This document shows, one piece after another, positions 1 through 12,200 of a stretch of DNA of 64,000 nt. Below the pieces are notes generated by a model. The model saw nothing but the letters and a program-made list of their open reading frames with translations, was not told the DNA's origin and ran no database searches. Source of the DNA: Dermatemys mawii (Eukaryota > Chordata > Testudines > Dermatemydidae). The DNA lies in contig ML677385.1 in NCBI GenBank assembly GCA_007922305.1, positions 4,552,336 to 4,616,335 on the forward strand, written 5' to 3'. Both the position numbers and the translations under genes were made by a program. The stretch's first letter is position 1. Each line of letters starts with the position of its first letter.

Positions 1-1329
1 CCCCCTTATGCCAACCAATTTAAAACAGCCTGTAACAATTCAGCAGTGTCCGGGGAAAAACTTGCGCATGGTCTGGCACTTGTCATTCTCTGGCTCAGCT
101 GAACAGTCAGGGAGAGCAAGTTCCAAAAGCAGGAGCCTTACGCTGAAAATACCGTGCTGCCTGCCATGGACATTTGAGATCCATGAAATGACAGCAGAGA
201 TGCCTCAGCAGATGTCACACAGCATGGCAGGATGCTGGGAAAGATGAGCATGTAGGGCATTAGTGATTGTCACTAGCACCTTGACATGTACTTGAACTGA
301 GCAGCCAGTCATGCAGGACACCATAGCACTGAAGTTAATTTTTGGAATCCTCCATGTCACAGAGGTGATGCTCTGGAACTACTCCCTACAAAGCCAGTCA
401 GGACTCGGGAGGGAGTCTCCTCTCTGTGAACATACTGTCTCCAGGGCAAGAAGCTTACACAGCTTTGACCTTCCTGGGTCTGACCTCGGAGTATTTAGCA
501 TCCCCTTCCACACCGTGTGCATCCCACAGCGAGTCAACCCAGATGGGGATCCTGAGGAAGCCAGACGGCCCTGCACCCCAACTCCACAGTCAGCAGTGAC
601 TCTCAGCTAGCTGGTAGAACAGAAGGTTTATTAGTTGACAGGAACACAGTGTAGAACAGAACTTGTTAGCACAGATATCAGTGGCTTTCAGCCAAGGGGA
701 GGGAAGCCCAGAGCCAGGGCTCTGGTCCTTCCCCTGCTCTCCAAGCCAGCAGAGACTGACTGGCTTCCACCTTCCTGGTTTCTCCCCTGCCTGCTGCTCC
801 TCCTCCAGCCTATGTCTCACTTCCCGGGCCAAGAGTCATCTGGCTGAGTCCCTCTTGTGGGGTTCAGGTTAAGAAGGGGCGGCCACAGCATCCGTGCAGG
901 CAGCTGGAGCAGCCCCGCAAAAGTCACACATCCTTATTCCCACCACCTAGAGATTGGTGCAATACACAGGGAAACTGAGGCACACATAGCACTAATGAAA
1001 AACAGTAGGACTCTCATACAACATAACAAGGGAAAATCCCCACTTTGTCACACTCCACCACAATCTGCTTCCATAGTAGTGACAGGTGTAAATGAAGTGA
1101 TTGTCATAATGCTGTTGTTATGATAATCTAATTAATATAATATATAAATTATCATGCCTTTAAGCTATTGCACTTACTGTAACCTGATACGAAATCTTGT
1201 TCTGGGCCAAATGTCACTGATTGTGACACCTGTCGGTCAAAGAGACTTCTATTCACAACAGCCTTATTTACATAACTGGACAACCCTAGCAGGGTGCAGA
1301 GTTCAAATAAGCAATTGGCAGCAAAGGTT
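1..1329. other. Intergenic, no gene recognised
   Basis: Short open frames on both strands have no recognised domain, no splice context and no GC or codon signal. A weak MIR-like word (GGGAAACTGAGGCACACATA) lies near 969. Confidence 0.6.
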
Positions 1330-1700
1330 TATAAAGAACAAATCTTGTTGGACAGATTTGATTGCTTTTTGTGATGGAATTAGAAAATGAGTGACAAAAG
1401 GCAACGGAACAGATATAATAGACCCGGCTTGTAGTCAAGAATTTAACAGAGTGTTTCATGAAATGTGACTTGGGAAAATAACTCAAAATGGCTTGGAAAT
1501 GAATACTGCCTTCTGAACTGATAATGGGTAGAAAGACGAAAGGTAGAGAGTTACAATATAGAGTAATGGATTGACTGAGTTTTTGGGGAGAGGATTAATG
1601 GGATGTTTAGCCTGCTCCTATGTAATATCTCCATGACTGACCTGGAAAAGGACTGAAGGTTCACAAATGACTGTAAACAAGGAGGTTTTGTGTATCCCAG
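1330..1700 (+). mobile_element. Degenerate CR1 LINE reverse-transcriptase fragment
   Basis: The words TTGTTGGACAGATTTGATTG, AGAGTGTTTCATGAAATG and GGCTTGGAAATGAATACTG are typical of the middle of CR1 ORF2. Many stops, no open frame. Remote from any other CR1 part. Confidence 0.55.
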
Positions 1701-2758
1701 TGAGTTCAGAGAAATAATAAAAAGACACCAAAGGAGTGCAGAATAATAACAGGTATTTTGAACCACCAGCTGTTTCTATAAGGGGGAAGAAGGGGACTGG
1801 AAAAGGGCTTTCACTTGAGCACTGTATTGATATTGTAAGTGTTCAATTACAGATGTGGTAGCCTAAAGGAGGAATTACAACAGCATAATGTAGTTCCTAA
1901 ACACTGTTTACTTTATGCATGGATATTCACAGCTAAATGTCGCCTCTGAAGGAGAGAACTGCCATTTTACCAAATACTGTCCTAGCCCTTTAAAATTCCT
2001 CCTGACCTGATGGAAGGAAGTGTGTGTTTTTTTTCAACAGGAACTCAGCATTGTTCCATGGAGTTTATCCAACAGGGCAGGAAATGCTTTGCAGGGCAAG
2101 AAGAATTTTAAAGAGCTAAGATGGGACAACATTATATAACTAGAAACATGCTATTCAGACCCTACACATTTATTATTACTAAATACAAAAGAAAAGAAAA
2201 GAAATTAGCAGTCTAATTCAACATTGATCCCTTGGGAATGGAGAGAGTTTCCTCTGTTGCAAAAATTCATATGAGCTTCCTGTAAATCAGCCATTACTCA
2301 CCACCCACACCTGTAAAGTCAGGGGCATGCAAAGGAATTTATATTTCCCAGCTTTTGGCGGGGCATGTTTTGTGGCCCTGGGACAGAGGAACTGGCTCTC
2401 CGCACAGCAGCCTTAGGCTGGACGAGTTTTGCGCCCCCACCAATTACTGGGGGGTGGTGGTGAGCCCCTGCTTGTCCCACTATTTGCATGCCCCTGTCTA
2501 AAGTAAAAGCTTTCTCTGCCACAAGACACCATAAGAAGGGTTTGCTTATTCATATTATTATTTCTTAGACAAACATTAGGGTTAATTGTGCTCATCTCAG
2601 TGCTCCATGGCTCCCAGACTATGAGTTCTATGATTTTTCCCATTTTCATATGTAAAATGTATCCTCTTGGGTTACCCAGGATGGATTTTCTTTATGATGC
2701 ATTTTGCCAGTTGCTTTCCAGAACAGTCATGATTCAATAGTTTTTACAACATATATAT

Positions 2759-3418
2759 TGTGACAAAGCTCCAAGTCTGTCCTTGTGGGTCCTGCGCTTC
2801 CTGGCAGATTTAGGGGCCTCAGAAACTCATCTAGGCCCCAGAGTGACCTCCCTTTCTCAGTATAATTGGCAAGAGTCACCACCTAGTGAGTTACCTTCAT
2901 CACAGGCCAATATGGAAGATGGAAAAGGGGGGAGCCCGGGCCCACCCTCTACTCCGGACTCCAGCCCAGGGACCCTAATAGTATCAGCTGAGATGGCTGA
3001 CCTTTTAGGCACCAAACACAATACAATTCCCTGGGCTACTTCCCCACAGCAGTCCCTGCTTCTTCAAGCTCCACTTCACCCTTACCTCAGGGCCTCCTTC
3101 CTTCTGGATGATATGTTGTCCAACACTCAGTCTCACCAACAGCTTAACTTCCTTCCACAGCTCCTGACACCCACAGCCCACCTGACTAACTGGGAGGTTT
3201 TTATCTGGATTCAGCCAGTCCCTGATTGGCTTCAGGTGTCCCAATTAGGCTAGCTGTTTCTACTCCTTTCTAGAAGGTTCTTAATTGGCCCCAGGTGTCT
3301 TGATTGGTCTGGAGTAGCCTTTGTTTGGCTATCCAGGGAACAAGGACCTGCACATCCTAAGGCTGATATACCTGCCCTCCAGCACTCTCCCATACCCTTC
3401 TGGTCTGACTCCATCACA
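2759..3418. mobile_element. Solo-LTR-like element (660 bp)
   Basis: Begins TGTGACAAAGCTCC and ends CTCCATCACA, with ATATAT on both sides as a possible duplication, though the flank is an AT repeat, which weakens this. The ends match those of the element at 24179-24520. The 156-codon frame on + at 2783 inside it has no domain I recognise and is probably chance. Confidence 0.55.
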
Positions 3419-3750
3419 ATATATATATTTATAGTGAAAGCACACATATCTTTGTGCTATCTAGATGGGATGTTTTATTCACAGAAATATGCATATGGAG
3501 TCAACGGTAACATTTTCAAAGGTTTAGGCATTGTCTAAACGGTGTGGCATGTAGGGTAGGTGTAGCTACTCACCACAGGCTGCCTCAGTGCTGTGGTGTG
3601 TAGCTAAAAGTGTTAGTGAAAAGCTCTGAGAGCTCCCCACTCTCGGAGCCTTTCCCCACTGCCGCCCTCTTCCAGAGCCTTTCCCCTCTGCTGGAGTCTT
3701 TCCCCTGTGGCGGGGAAAAGCTACAGCAGTAGGAAGCTAAGATGCCCTAA

Positions 3751-3860
3751 TAGACTCATAGACTTTAAGGTCAGAAGGGACCATTATGATCATCTAGTCT
3801 GCCCTCCTGCACCACACAGGCCACAGAATCGCACCCACTGACTCCTGCAATAAACCTCTC
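3751..3860 (-). mobile_element. CR1 LINE 3' end fragment
   Basis: Reads TAGACTCATAGACTTTAAGG and GGACCATTATGATCATCTAG, the reversed CR1 tail. Confidence 0.7.
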
Positions 3861-3974
3861 ATCTATATCTAAGCTACTGAAGTCCTCAAATCATGGTGTA
3901 AAGACTTCAAGGTGCAGAGAATCCTTTAATATTCTGGCATGTCTTTGCTCATCTAAGCCATGCCTCACCACCTA

Positions 3975-4078
3975 CACTGCTATTTATACCCTTGCTAGGG
4001 GTGTGTGTATGCAGTGTGTGTACTCCACTGCTATTTATACCCATGCTAGGGGGTATGTATGTAGTGCGTGTACTCCAC
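3975..4078. repeat. 51-bp tandem duplication
   Basis: CACTGCTATTTATACC and GTGTGTACTCCAC words recur 51 nt apart. Confidence 0.85.
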
Positions 4079-4171
4079 ATCCCACCATCAGTGAGTGTGT
4101 GGTATAGACACTGAAAGGATGATTTGGGTGATCACCACTTTTGAAAATGACCTTAAGCTTCTAAATCTTAA

Positions 4172-4724
4172 GGGCTTGTCAACACAGTGCCACAATGTTC
4201 TCTACAGTGATGTTAATTGTATGTGTTGCACTCTAACCACTCTGTGGAGACTCTGATGGCATGAACTAAAAGGTACCTAGTTTGCACTGATGTAGTCCCT
4301 TTTCAAACAGGACTATGTTGACATGCTCCAGGTGCCTTTTGGTTTGTGCAAGCAGAGTCTAAATGGGGCAGTTGGAGTGCAATGTTAGAGCACTCTACAG
4401 TTATATCCCGGTAGAGCAGGGGTAGGCAACCTATGATTTTCAGTGGCACTCACACTGCCCGGGTCCTGGTCACCGGGCCAGGGGACTCTGCATTCTAATT
4501 TAATTTAATTTTAAATGAAACTTCTTAAACATTTTAAAAACCTTATTTACAACAATAGTTTAGTTATATATTATGGATTTATAGAAAGAGACCTTCTAAA
4601 AACATTAAAATTTATTACTGGCATGCGAAACCTTAAATTAGGGTGAATAAATGAAGCCTAGGCACACCACTTCTGAAAGGTTGCCGATCCCTGCTGTAAT
4701 CAGCAGTGCTGTGTAGACAAGTCC
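4172..4724. mobile_element. Harbinger-type MITE (553 bp) with nested hAT MITE
   Basis: TAA lies at 4169-4171 and 4725-4727. The left end GGGCTTGTCAACACAGTGC matches the right end read on -, GGACTTGTCTACACAGCAC. No coding capacity. A hAT MITE interrupts it at 4417-4693. Confidence 0.75.
4417..4693 (+). mobile_element. hAT MITE, copy 1 (277 bp), inside the Harbinger-type MITE
   Basis: Ends are CAGGGGTAGGCAACCTATG and GGTTGCCGATCCCTG, an imperfect inverted pair of hAT type. The same element recurs at 46847-47136 (opposite strand) and 59038-59345. The 8-bp flanks match only 4 of 8, so this is an old copy. Confidence 0.75.
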
Positions 4725-5144
4725 TAAGGTGCTTTGGAAATGGTTCCAAAAGTTTCTTTGCAAGTTTCTGTATCAGACAGAACCCTCCTCCCAATAGCTT
4801 CTATTTTAAACCATCATGATAGAACTTCTTTCCTCAGAAAGTCCACACAGACCTCTGAAGGAAAGACCTGGATTTGTCCCCTGGCTCCCTAGCCCACTTT
4901 ATCCTTAGCTACTTGATCCTCCTGGGCCCTGCACTTCCCCCGTACATAAGAGAGATCCAAGCATTTAACCCCACCCTGGTGTTGTTCTTATCCTCCCACT
5001 ATTTTCCATATACCCCAACACACCTCTAGCTTTGTTGCTCTTCTCCCCTATTTGAGAAAGATCCGGGCCCTCCACATCCCTTCCAACTCCCGCCAGCTCC
5101 AATTTTTTTAAATCTCCCAAACACAAGTGAATGTATCTATATAA

Positions 5145-5310
5145 CACATCTGAGAGATGAGGAACTAGGGTTATCATCATTTTATAGAGAGGAGATTGAA
5201 GCACAGAGGTGAAAGCCAAAAGTTCTAGTTAAAGTGACTTTCCCAAGATCACACAGGAGGGCTGCAGCAAAGCCAGGGATGGAACCCAGTTTTCCTACTC
5301 CTTTATATTA
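5145..5310 (-). repeat. MIR-like CORE-SINE relic
   Basis: GAGATTGAAGCACAGAGGTG, GACTTTCCCAAGATCACACA and GGGATGGAACCCAG are the reverse of the MIR body. Confidence 0.65.
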
Positions 5311-6082
5311 ACCATGTGACTATTCTTTGGTTTCCCCTTATAGGGCCCGCCTCATTCAACTATTTTCAGGGGGATCCTGGACATTGTTTTTTCTCTGCCT
5401 GTGGGCAAAAAAGCATTGTAAGAATATTGATTTTTTAAAATTAGGACATACTTTGAAGAGTTGTATCTCAGATAAACCTTGATTGAATGGAATAAACTAT
5501 GCACCACAAATTTTACCCCAATTCCTGAACCGACACAGTAATTTCCAAGCCTACCTGCCCACACACATTGATTTTAAAGAGGGTGCAAAATTCATATTTA
5601 AATAAAAACCATCTTGAACTGTGGTACATCTGTTGCTGGCCCATAATTGAAGAGCATCCATTTTCATGCCACTTTTTCTTATGATTTTCATTTCCACATT
5701 TCCCCCTTAATTTGAGTAAAACTCAATATTTATACAAATAAGGAGCAATATTAAATAAAGATGTCACAGGAATGTTGGCAAAAAGCTAAACTTCATTTCC
5801 TGGCTCCAGTCACCATACACAGGTCAGGACTACAAAGGTTAATACCCTTTCACATGTGGGGGGTCACTGACAGTATTTATCATTACAGTAAATAATGACA
5901 GACTCTGTTGTTACCATATTATTCCTATTTGCATTAAATCATATTTATTCCTTTCAGCTGCTTTCCCCAAACCTCTAAAAACATGTGTCAAGCAAGAATA
6001 AAATACAGTGAACACAGCACGTTGGCATGCCATTGACTTGTGATCTGTCACTATACATTGAGTATAATGTGATATTACATTA

Positions 6083-6215
6083 GTCATTGTTATTTGTATT
6101 GCAGTAGCACATAGAACCCCTAGGCATGAACCAGGACACCATTGTACTAGGCACTGTACAGACACAGGTCAAAAAGACAGTGTCTGCCCCAAAGAGCTTA
6201 CAATCATAATATAAC
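6083..6215 (-). repeat. L2/CR1-type LINE tail
   Basis: GTATTGCAGTAGCACATAGA, ACTAGGCACTGTACAGACAC and CCCCAAAGAGCTTACAATC form the reversed tail of a widespread amniote LINE family. Confidence 0.65.
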
Positions 6216-7607
6216 ATGGCCCAGATCCTCTGAGGTATGTAGGCGCTAAAGTCCCATGAGGGTTAGCAGCTTCAATATCTGAGAGTCTGGGGACATATGC
6301 ATAACACTACGTCATGATGGTTTCTTAATCAGTATCACAAATAGTGCAGGCTGAGCAGCGAAAGGGTCAGATAAACAGTCAGATAGAAGGGTGTATAGAT
6401 CATGACTCAGCTTTGGTGAGGAGAGGGTCAGACAAATTGGTCCTTGAGCAAGGAAGTTACAGGTATCTTGCCTCTCTGCAGCGATTACAGAGAAACTGCT
6501 ATTGAATGGGCATGAGCCCAGGTGGTGGTTATTCCTCTATCAGGAAGCAGGAATCCGTACAAGAAGGGAGATCCAGGAGTGAATCAGTTTCTGATGAAGC
6601 TGAACTACAAGGATGGTAGAGACATGATAATGTTAAAAAGTGCTTCTACAACAGACTTATTGAACCTTAGGCGACTTGCTCTGTAGATACCTTGCACCTT
6701 TTGCTTGTTTGCTTTGCTAGTAAATGAATGGTGAGAAGCTGTCTATTTGGTATTATATTTTGACACAGAAGGTCTGGTCTGAGCCTGCAGCTGCTGGATA
6801 GTGAGCATGAGCTCTCAGTTTCTGCTGTAGATAGACAGCAGGTTGCCTGTCCTATAATATGTTTTATGCATACTCTTTCAGGATCTTTAATCATGTCTTC
6901 TTGCACCTGCTTTTACCTGATTTTCCTTCTACCCTTCGACAGATGCTTGATTCTGTTCCAACTGACCTACATTTCCTTCTTCAGGCCTTTGGCTGTGCCC
7001 TGCACACTTTTCTAAGGTCTACAACACCCTCATCACATGCTGAGCAGGCTTAGGAGTCTCTGAAGGCTGGACTTAAGGGTTTCCAATTACCCGAAAGGTT
7101 CTTGCTGCAATTCATAACAATGATAGCATGTTTTTACAACAGGGCCTAAGTAGAACAGTAGGTCATCTGTTTACTATGATAAGATGCAGGAGGGAAAAAA
7201 TAAGACAGGTAACTGTACTCCTGAAGAAAGATAAAGGTACCTATGCTAATAGCTGAATAAGCACATAGGGGGAAAATATTTTGAATCCCCAGAAACAGAA
7301 CAAAAATGTATTGAGGTTGTAAGGCACAGGCCACGCCTGTGACTCATAACTACCCAATTCAAAGAAGAGGGAATGCTGGTTCATTGGAAGATAGATAAAT
7401 GGAATTACATGCAAAGTCAGGTTACTTGTTTTCTGGGAGAATACCTAGTGAAAAAGTGTCTTGGACAAATGAAGCAGTATTATGGAGCATTACCTCCTTC
7501 AAGATTGGGCTCCTAGTGGAATTTTGGTCTAAGTACATGTTTACAAAAATATCATAGCTATGAGATTGTGGTTGAACAGTCCTCTGAGGAACACAAATAC
7601 CATCCTA

Positions 7608-7745
7608 TGTGCTTGTCTACATGTACAGCACTGCATAGGTGTAGCGGTGCCGCTGGAGCACTTTAGTGAAGACGCTACTACACCAATGTGAGAGCTTCTC
7701 CTCTTGGCATAGTTAATCCACCTCCACAAGAGGTGGCAGCTACGT
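7608..7745. repeat. DNA-transposon (Harbinger-type MITE) fragment
   Basis: GTGCTTGTCTACATGTACAG and TTAATCCACCTCCACAAGAG resemble the terminal and interior words of Harbinger-type MITEs in this window. Only one end is seen. Confidence 0.45.
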
Positions 7746-9061
7746 CAACAAGAGAAGTGTTTTTACAATTATTAATACGATATTGGGATCTGAACAAGTC
7801 ATGACAAAGGATTAGGATGAGATCACAAAGCCACTTTCACTTACAACCTAAGTTAGGATTTGAATCTGCCAACTTCGTTATTTATGCAGTTTTCTTTAAA
7901 AAGATGCACCAGGCAATGAAATACCTTTGGCTTATTTCTTTTAATTGCTATGTTATACCTTTTAAATCCTGTACTGAAGATTACTATGTACTGATACCTA
8001 ACTGTTGGACACCTGTACAAACACTGTAGCTTCATGGGCCGGCAATTACAATCGGAGCTTCAGTTTTGATTACAGTCTTAGGTGTCTGATTTCACTCAGG
8101 CGAGAATTATTGTTGAATAATGTAACCAGACAAAACTACTACAACTAGAACTGTGCGGAAAAAATAACTCCCTTTGGGCAAAGCTTCTGAGATTTCCCCT
8201 ATTGTTGCTTTTTGAAGTAGGGTGAACAATTCACTTAATCCCAGTGGTTGCATCAGTTTCATTATAAGTAGTAATCAGCCTATCAGCAATTGTAATGTGT
8301 GCATCTCACCAGGAGAATTTTACTTTGGCAGAGGAACAGAAGTCTTGATTATCTATAATTAAAGTCAAGAAAATATAATAGAAGACTGCCACAATCAGTA
8401 TGAGGAAGAGGGACAGCTGTTCGATAATACAGATGAGATTAATCCACTTTTTACTATTTTGCCAGAAAACAAAATTAAAATAACTATGTCTCACAATGAA
8501 TGCAGATTAAATTAATTTGATAACACAATAAGAGAACCAGCTCAGACAATCAAAGAATAAAAGCTATTATAAAACATTTTGCAGTGTTCCCAAATTTTTT
8601 AAAATTCTAGTTATTGTTAAAGGAAAATTAACTGTTAGGTAATTCTCAATAGAAAAATCCACTTTATAGCCTTAATGCTATTAATTAAAGCATAACTAAA
8701 TAATACCATTAATTAATAATAAATGCTGTTAGTAATATTACACAATTTTGTATAGGTATATGCCTAATTACATCTATGGCCCTTTGCAATAAACCCATTA
8801 ACATGGTGTGAGGGTTGTGTTGGTAAAGATCTGTGGAAAAGACAATGAAAGCAAGCTCCCATCCAGATGTGCTGCTAAGATCTCATAGCAAGAGGTGAAA
8901 GCTCAGATCCTCAGTAAAATCAGTGGGAGTGAGGCACCTACATACTGTTAAGGGTCTGAGGCACAAATCTTGTGCTGTCTCTCTACTGAGATAAAACTGT
9001 CAGCTACAGACAAGCAGTTGTGGCCAGAAAATCCTCTCTCACCTTTAAATATGTCTGACCA

Positions 9062-9669
9062 TATCACAGGGTGGACTAGCCCATTAAGAGGGCGGAGGCT
9101 AGTGCACCTTGTGACTCATCAGCTCACTCCAAGTGTTCTCAAAAGAGCGCACTGGGCCCGAGAAGGGAGGGAGCCCTGGTGGCCAGTCAGGGAAAGAGCA
9201 AGTGAGAGCTGCCTGAGAGAGACAAGCTTTTGGCAGATGAGTGTTACCAGAGGACTGTGGAAGGTCCCTGCTGGAAGCTGTAGCTGGTTCCTGGGAGAAG
9301 GCTAAAGCAAAGAGTGCACCAGGAGCTGTTTGCTGCTCCCCAGACTTGACCTTCCCCGTCAGAGATCCAGGGCTGGAGAGGGCTGAAGGCTCAGAGCAAT
9401 AAAGGAATATTCTGCTGGCTCTCTGAGAAGGAGCCAGTGGGCTGGAGAGGCTAATAGAGATATGGCTGCTCCCCTGGGGGTGAGGCAATCCCAGCAGAAG
9501 GAGGGTATTAGTGAGTCAAGAGCATGTGTGGAATGAGGGGGGACACTGAAGGAGGTCTTGAACCAATACTGGGGTTGCCTCAGGCAGGGCTGTCTTCAGA
9601 CAGCCCATAGTCAAAACAATCAGCCTAATAAAGAATATTACTCTGAGCCCTAAACCTTATGGCATCACA
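9062..9669. repeat. LTR-like interspersed repeat
   Basis: Starts TATCACAGGGTGGACTAGCC and ends near GGCATCACA, with an AATAAAG at about 9627. The purine-rich body and GGGTGAGGCAATCCCAGCAG word resemble turtle LTR-type repeats from memory. No clear target duplication. Alternative: an unclassified repeat. Confidence 0.4.
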
Positions 9670-9919
9670 TAGAAGGATAATTGTACCATCTACCATGATA
9701 CACTACACAAACACTAATAGTAATCCTCCAAACCCTACAAAAGGACATAATATGATCCCACTGTATAGCCTTTGGCACTGCAAACATTTATAAGACACTC
9801 AGGGACATTTTTCTACTCAAAATAATGTTTGTGGGTGTTTAATAAGTACCTGCAATGACCATCGTACAGGTGCTTGTTTAGGATGTACTTCATAATAGTG
9901 TCTCCTGACACAGTCCAGC

Positions 9920-10165
9920 AAATAGTGCAAGTGGTATGGCTGCACTGCAGCTGGGAGAGAGCTCTCAACCTGATTCGACAGACTCATGCTGGCAGCGCTT
10001 GAGCTAGCACATGGAAAAATAGTGCTGTAGATGCTGCAGCTCTGGCAGAGACTCAGGCTAGCTGCCCCAGCTCAGACCCAGCAGGTCAGCTGAGCTTGAG
10101 GGCCCAAACTGCCACCCTAAATGCAACATCCACACTGGTATAGTTAGTGCTCTAGCTTGAGATGA
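9920..10165. repeat. MITE-like interspersed repeat
   Basis: GGCTGCACTGCAGCTGGGAG, GAGCTAGCACATGG and ATCCACACTGGTATAGTTAG carry the GTGTGGA/CTAGCT words usual in turtle DNA MITEs. Ends not resolved. Confidence 0.4.
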
Positions 10166-12085
10166 GCTAGTGTGAGTCTGTTTGCCTGGACTGGGAGGCT
10201 CCTTCACAGCGGCATTGTAGATATCGTCTTACAAAGATTAGTACGTTGCTTCCCCTTGGGTCTTACCTTTCAACTTTCATTTTTAGAGGCAAAGATGATT
10301 CCAATGAGTCCTGCACAGAGCTGCACCCTTGTCCTTGCCAGGATCTTCCCAAATCATATGCTCTGCTGGCCAGCAAATGGGGTAGCATAACATGATTTAT
10401 AATCTGATTCTATGGTTATAAGTCAACCCCCGTTTGTTTGCAGCTGAGGAGATCCCCGTATGGGCCACTGACCATTAATACTTGTTAGAAGTGGTTATAG
10501 ACATGAACGTGACTGAAAACACATTCACCATAAAACAAACAGCTACCACAACATTCTTCATCCATACCAATATAATATTCTCTCACTAGCTCTCTTGGGG
10601 CATCACAGATCCCTGTCTCCCATTTGTCTAGGTCTTCTCTTCCACCTCACTGCGTGGGGTTTTATTGATATCATCTCTCATAACAGTAAGCCAGCAATTG
10701 TTTTTAGACATAGCAAGCCACAATATTATTAGGCATTACAACAGTGATAGGAGAATGGAGTAGCAGAAGATGATACACCAGGATGGCAGGTCACTACATT
10801 GCATGATTTTGCCAATTTGTCACATTAGATTTACTTTTCATTACCCACAGTACATTACTTTTACTGGGCAATCAGTCTCAGATATATTAGAGGCAAACAA
10901 TAATTACTGTTCTAATGAGTTCAGGGTATTTGAAATCACCAGACAATATTCAAAAGGCCATTTCTTCCTGCCATGGTATATAATTTAAATAACTTTGCAA
11001 AGCTACTTTTGAGCACAAAACTTCACATACCATAAGGGAAAAAAAAGCTTTCAAAACATGAAACTGCAAGGAGAAAGATAGCTGATCCTGTCTGCACTGT
11101 GGAAAAATGTTAAGGAAAAACAAACAAAAAAACAAGCTAGGGTTATAAAAAATAAATTGTTTCAGGAAAAGGAGGATTTAAAAATTAAGAACAGTAATGT
11201 GAAGGCAAAATCATATAATATATAATTAGAAAGACCAGATATCATAAAGATAAGAACAACAAAAGGCCCTAATGGATTTTGAAATCTTGGTTCTGAATGT
11301 TTTAAACTACAGTACAGCTAATAAATAAAAATATGATTATTTGGTTTTTAAGATTATTTTTTTCAGGGTTCTCTTTATTAAAGCTCTGTTTAAGGGAGAT
11401 TACAAAGAAATGTCCACAAGAAGATTAATTTGTGAATGTATAGGGTAATTAAAGACTTTAAAGAAAGACTAGCGCTTAAAAGGAATGAAAATAGAATATT
11501 CAATGGAAAGAAAAATAAGTAAAATGAATACGGAAAATGTCACTGATAACTGACTGAGAAACTTGAGTAGAATTCCAAGGTCTTGACCCCCTGTGTTTAG
11601 TATAGAAAGCTTTGGGTTAGCTTGAGTACATGAGGTGGTGTTGTTTTGAATATTTAGAAAATACAGTGTGTAGAACGCAACTATAATGTAGGAAATTGGT
11701 TCAGGTCCAGCATGTGGCAGAGGTTGGCTATCTCTGTGTATGAGAGCTTAAAATCCTTGCAGGGGCACTAATACTTAATAGCTAATAACTTAATCATCCT
11801 TCTGAGATCAGTGTGTAGCGGAAACCATGCATGCCAGTGCAGGGGTCACTATCGGCATGGTTCCAGAGAGCTGGAACACACTGAACAGGAGGATGGGAAG
11901 TGTGTAGAGAGGCATAGGTCCTTTGCAAAGATGTCTAGGATCTCCACTTTGTCACTAGAGATCAGCAGGGCTTTGAGGCACAACTGCTTGCTGCTTCTGA
12001 GGAGTGAGGGAACAAAAACTCACCCGCTATACAGGAGAATTTGGAAGGTTAATTCCCTGAAGAGATCCTCCCAGAATTGTCTTAA

Positions 12086-12200
12086 TAGATTCATAGATGT
12101 TAAAAACATAGATGGAAAGGACTATTGTGATCATCTAGTCTTCCCCTCTGTACAGCACAGGTCATAGGATTTCCCTGAATTAATTCCTGTTTGAAAGGGA
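12086..12200 (-). mobile_element. CR1 LINE 3' end fragment
   Basis: TTCATAGATGTTAAAAACAT followed by GTGATCATCTAGTCTTCCCC, the reversed CR1 tail. Confidence 0.7.

Larger units (their letters stand above)
5311..9061. other. Intergenic, only scattered repeats
   Basis: Besides the L2 tail and the MITE fragment listed, the sequence is AT-rich with no coding or RNA signal. Confidence 0.6.

Noticed and set aside
2783..3253. 156-codon open frame on +
   Set aside because: It lies wholly within an LTR-like repeat, is Ser/Pro/Leu-rich without a domain, and lacks start or splice context.
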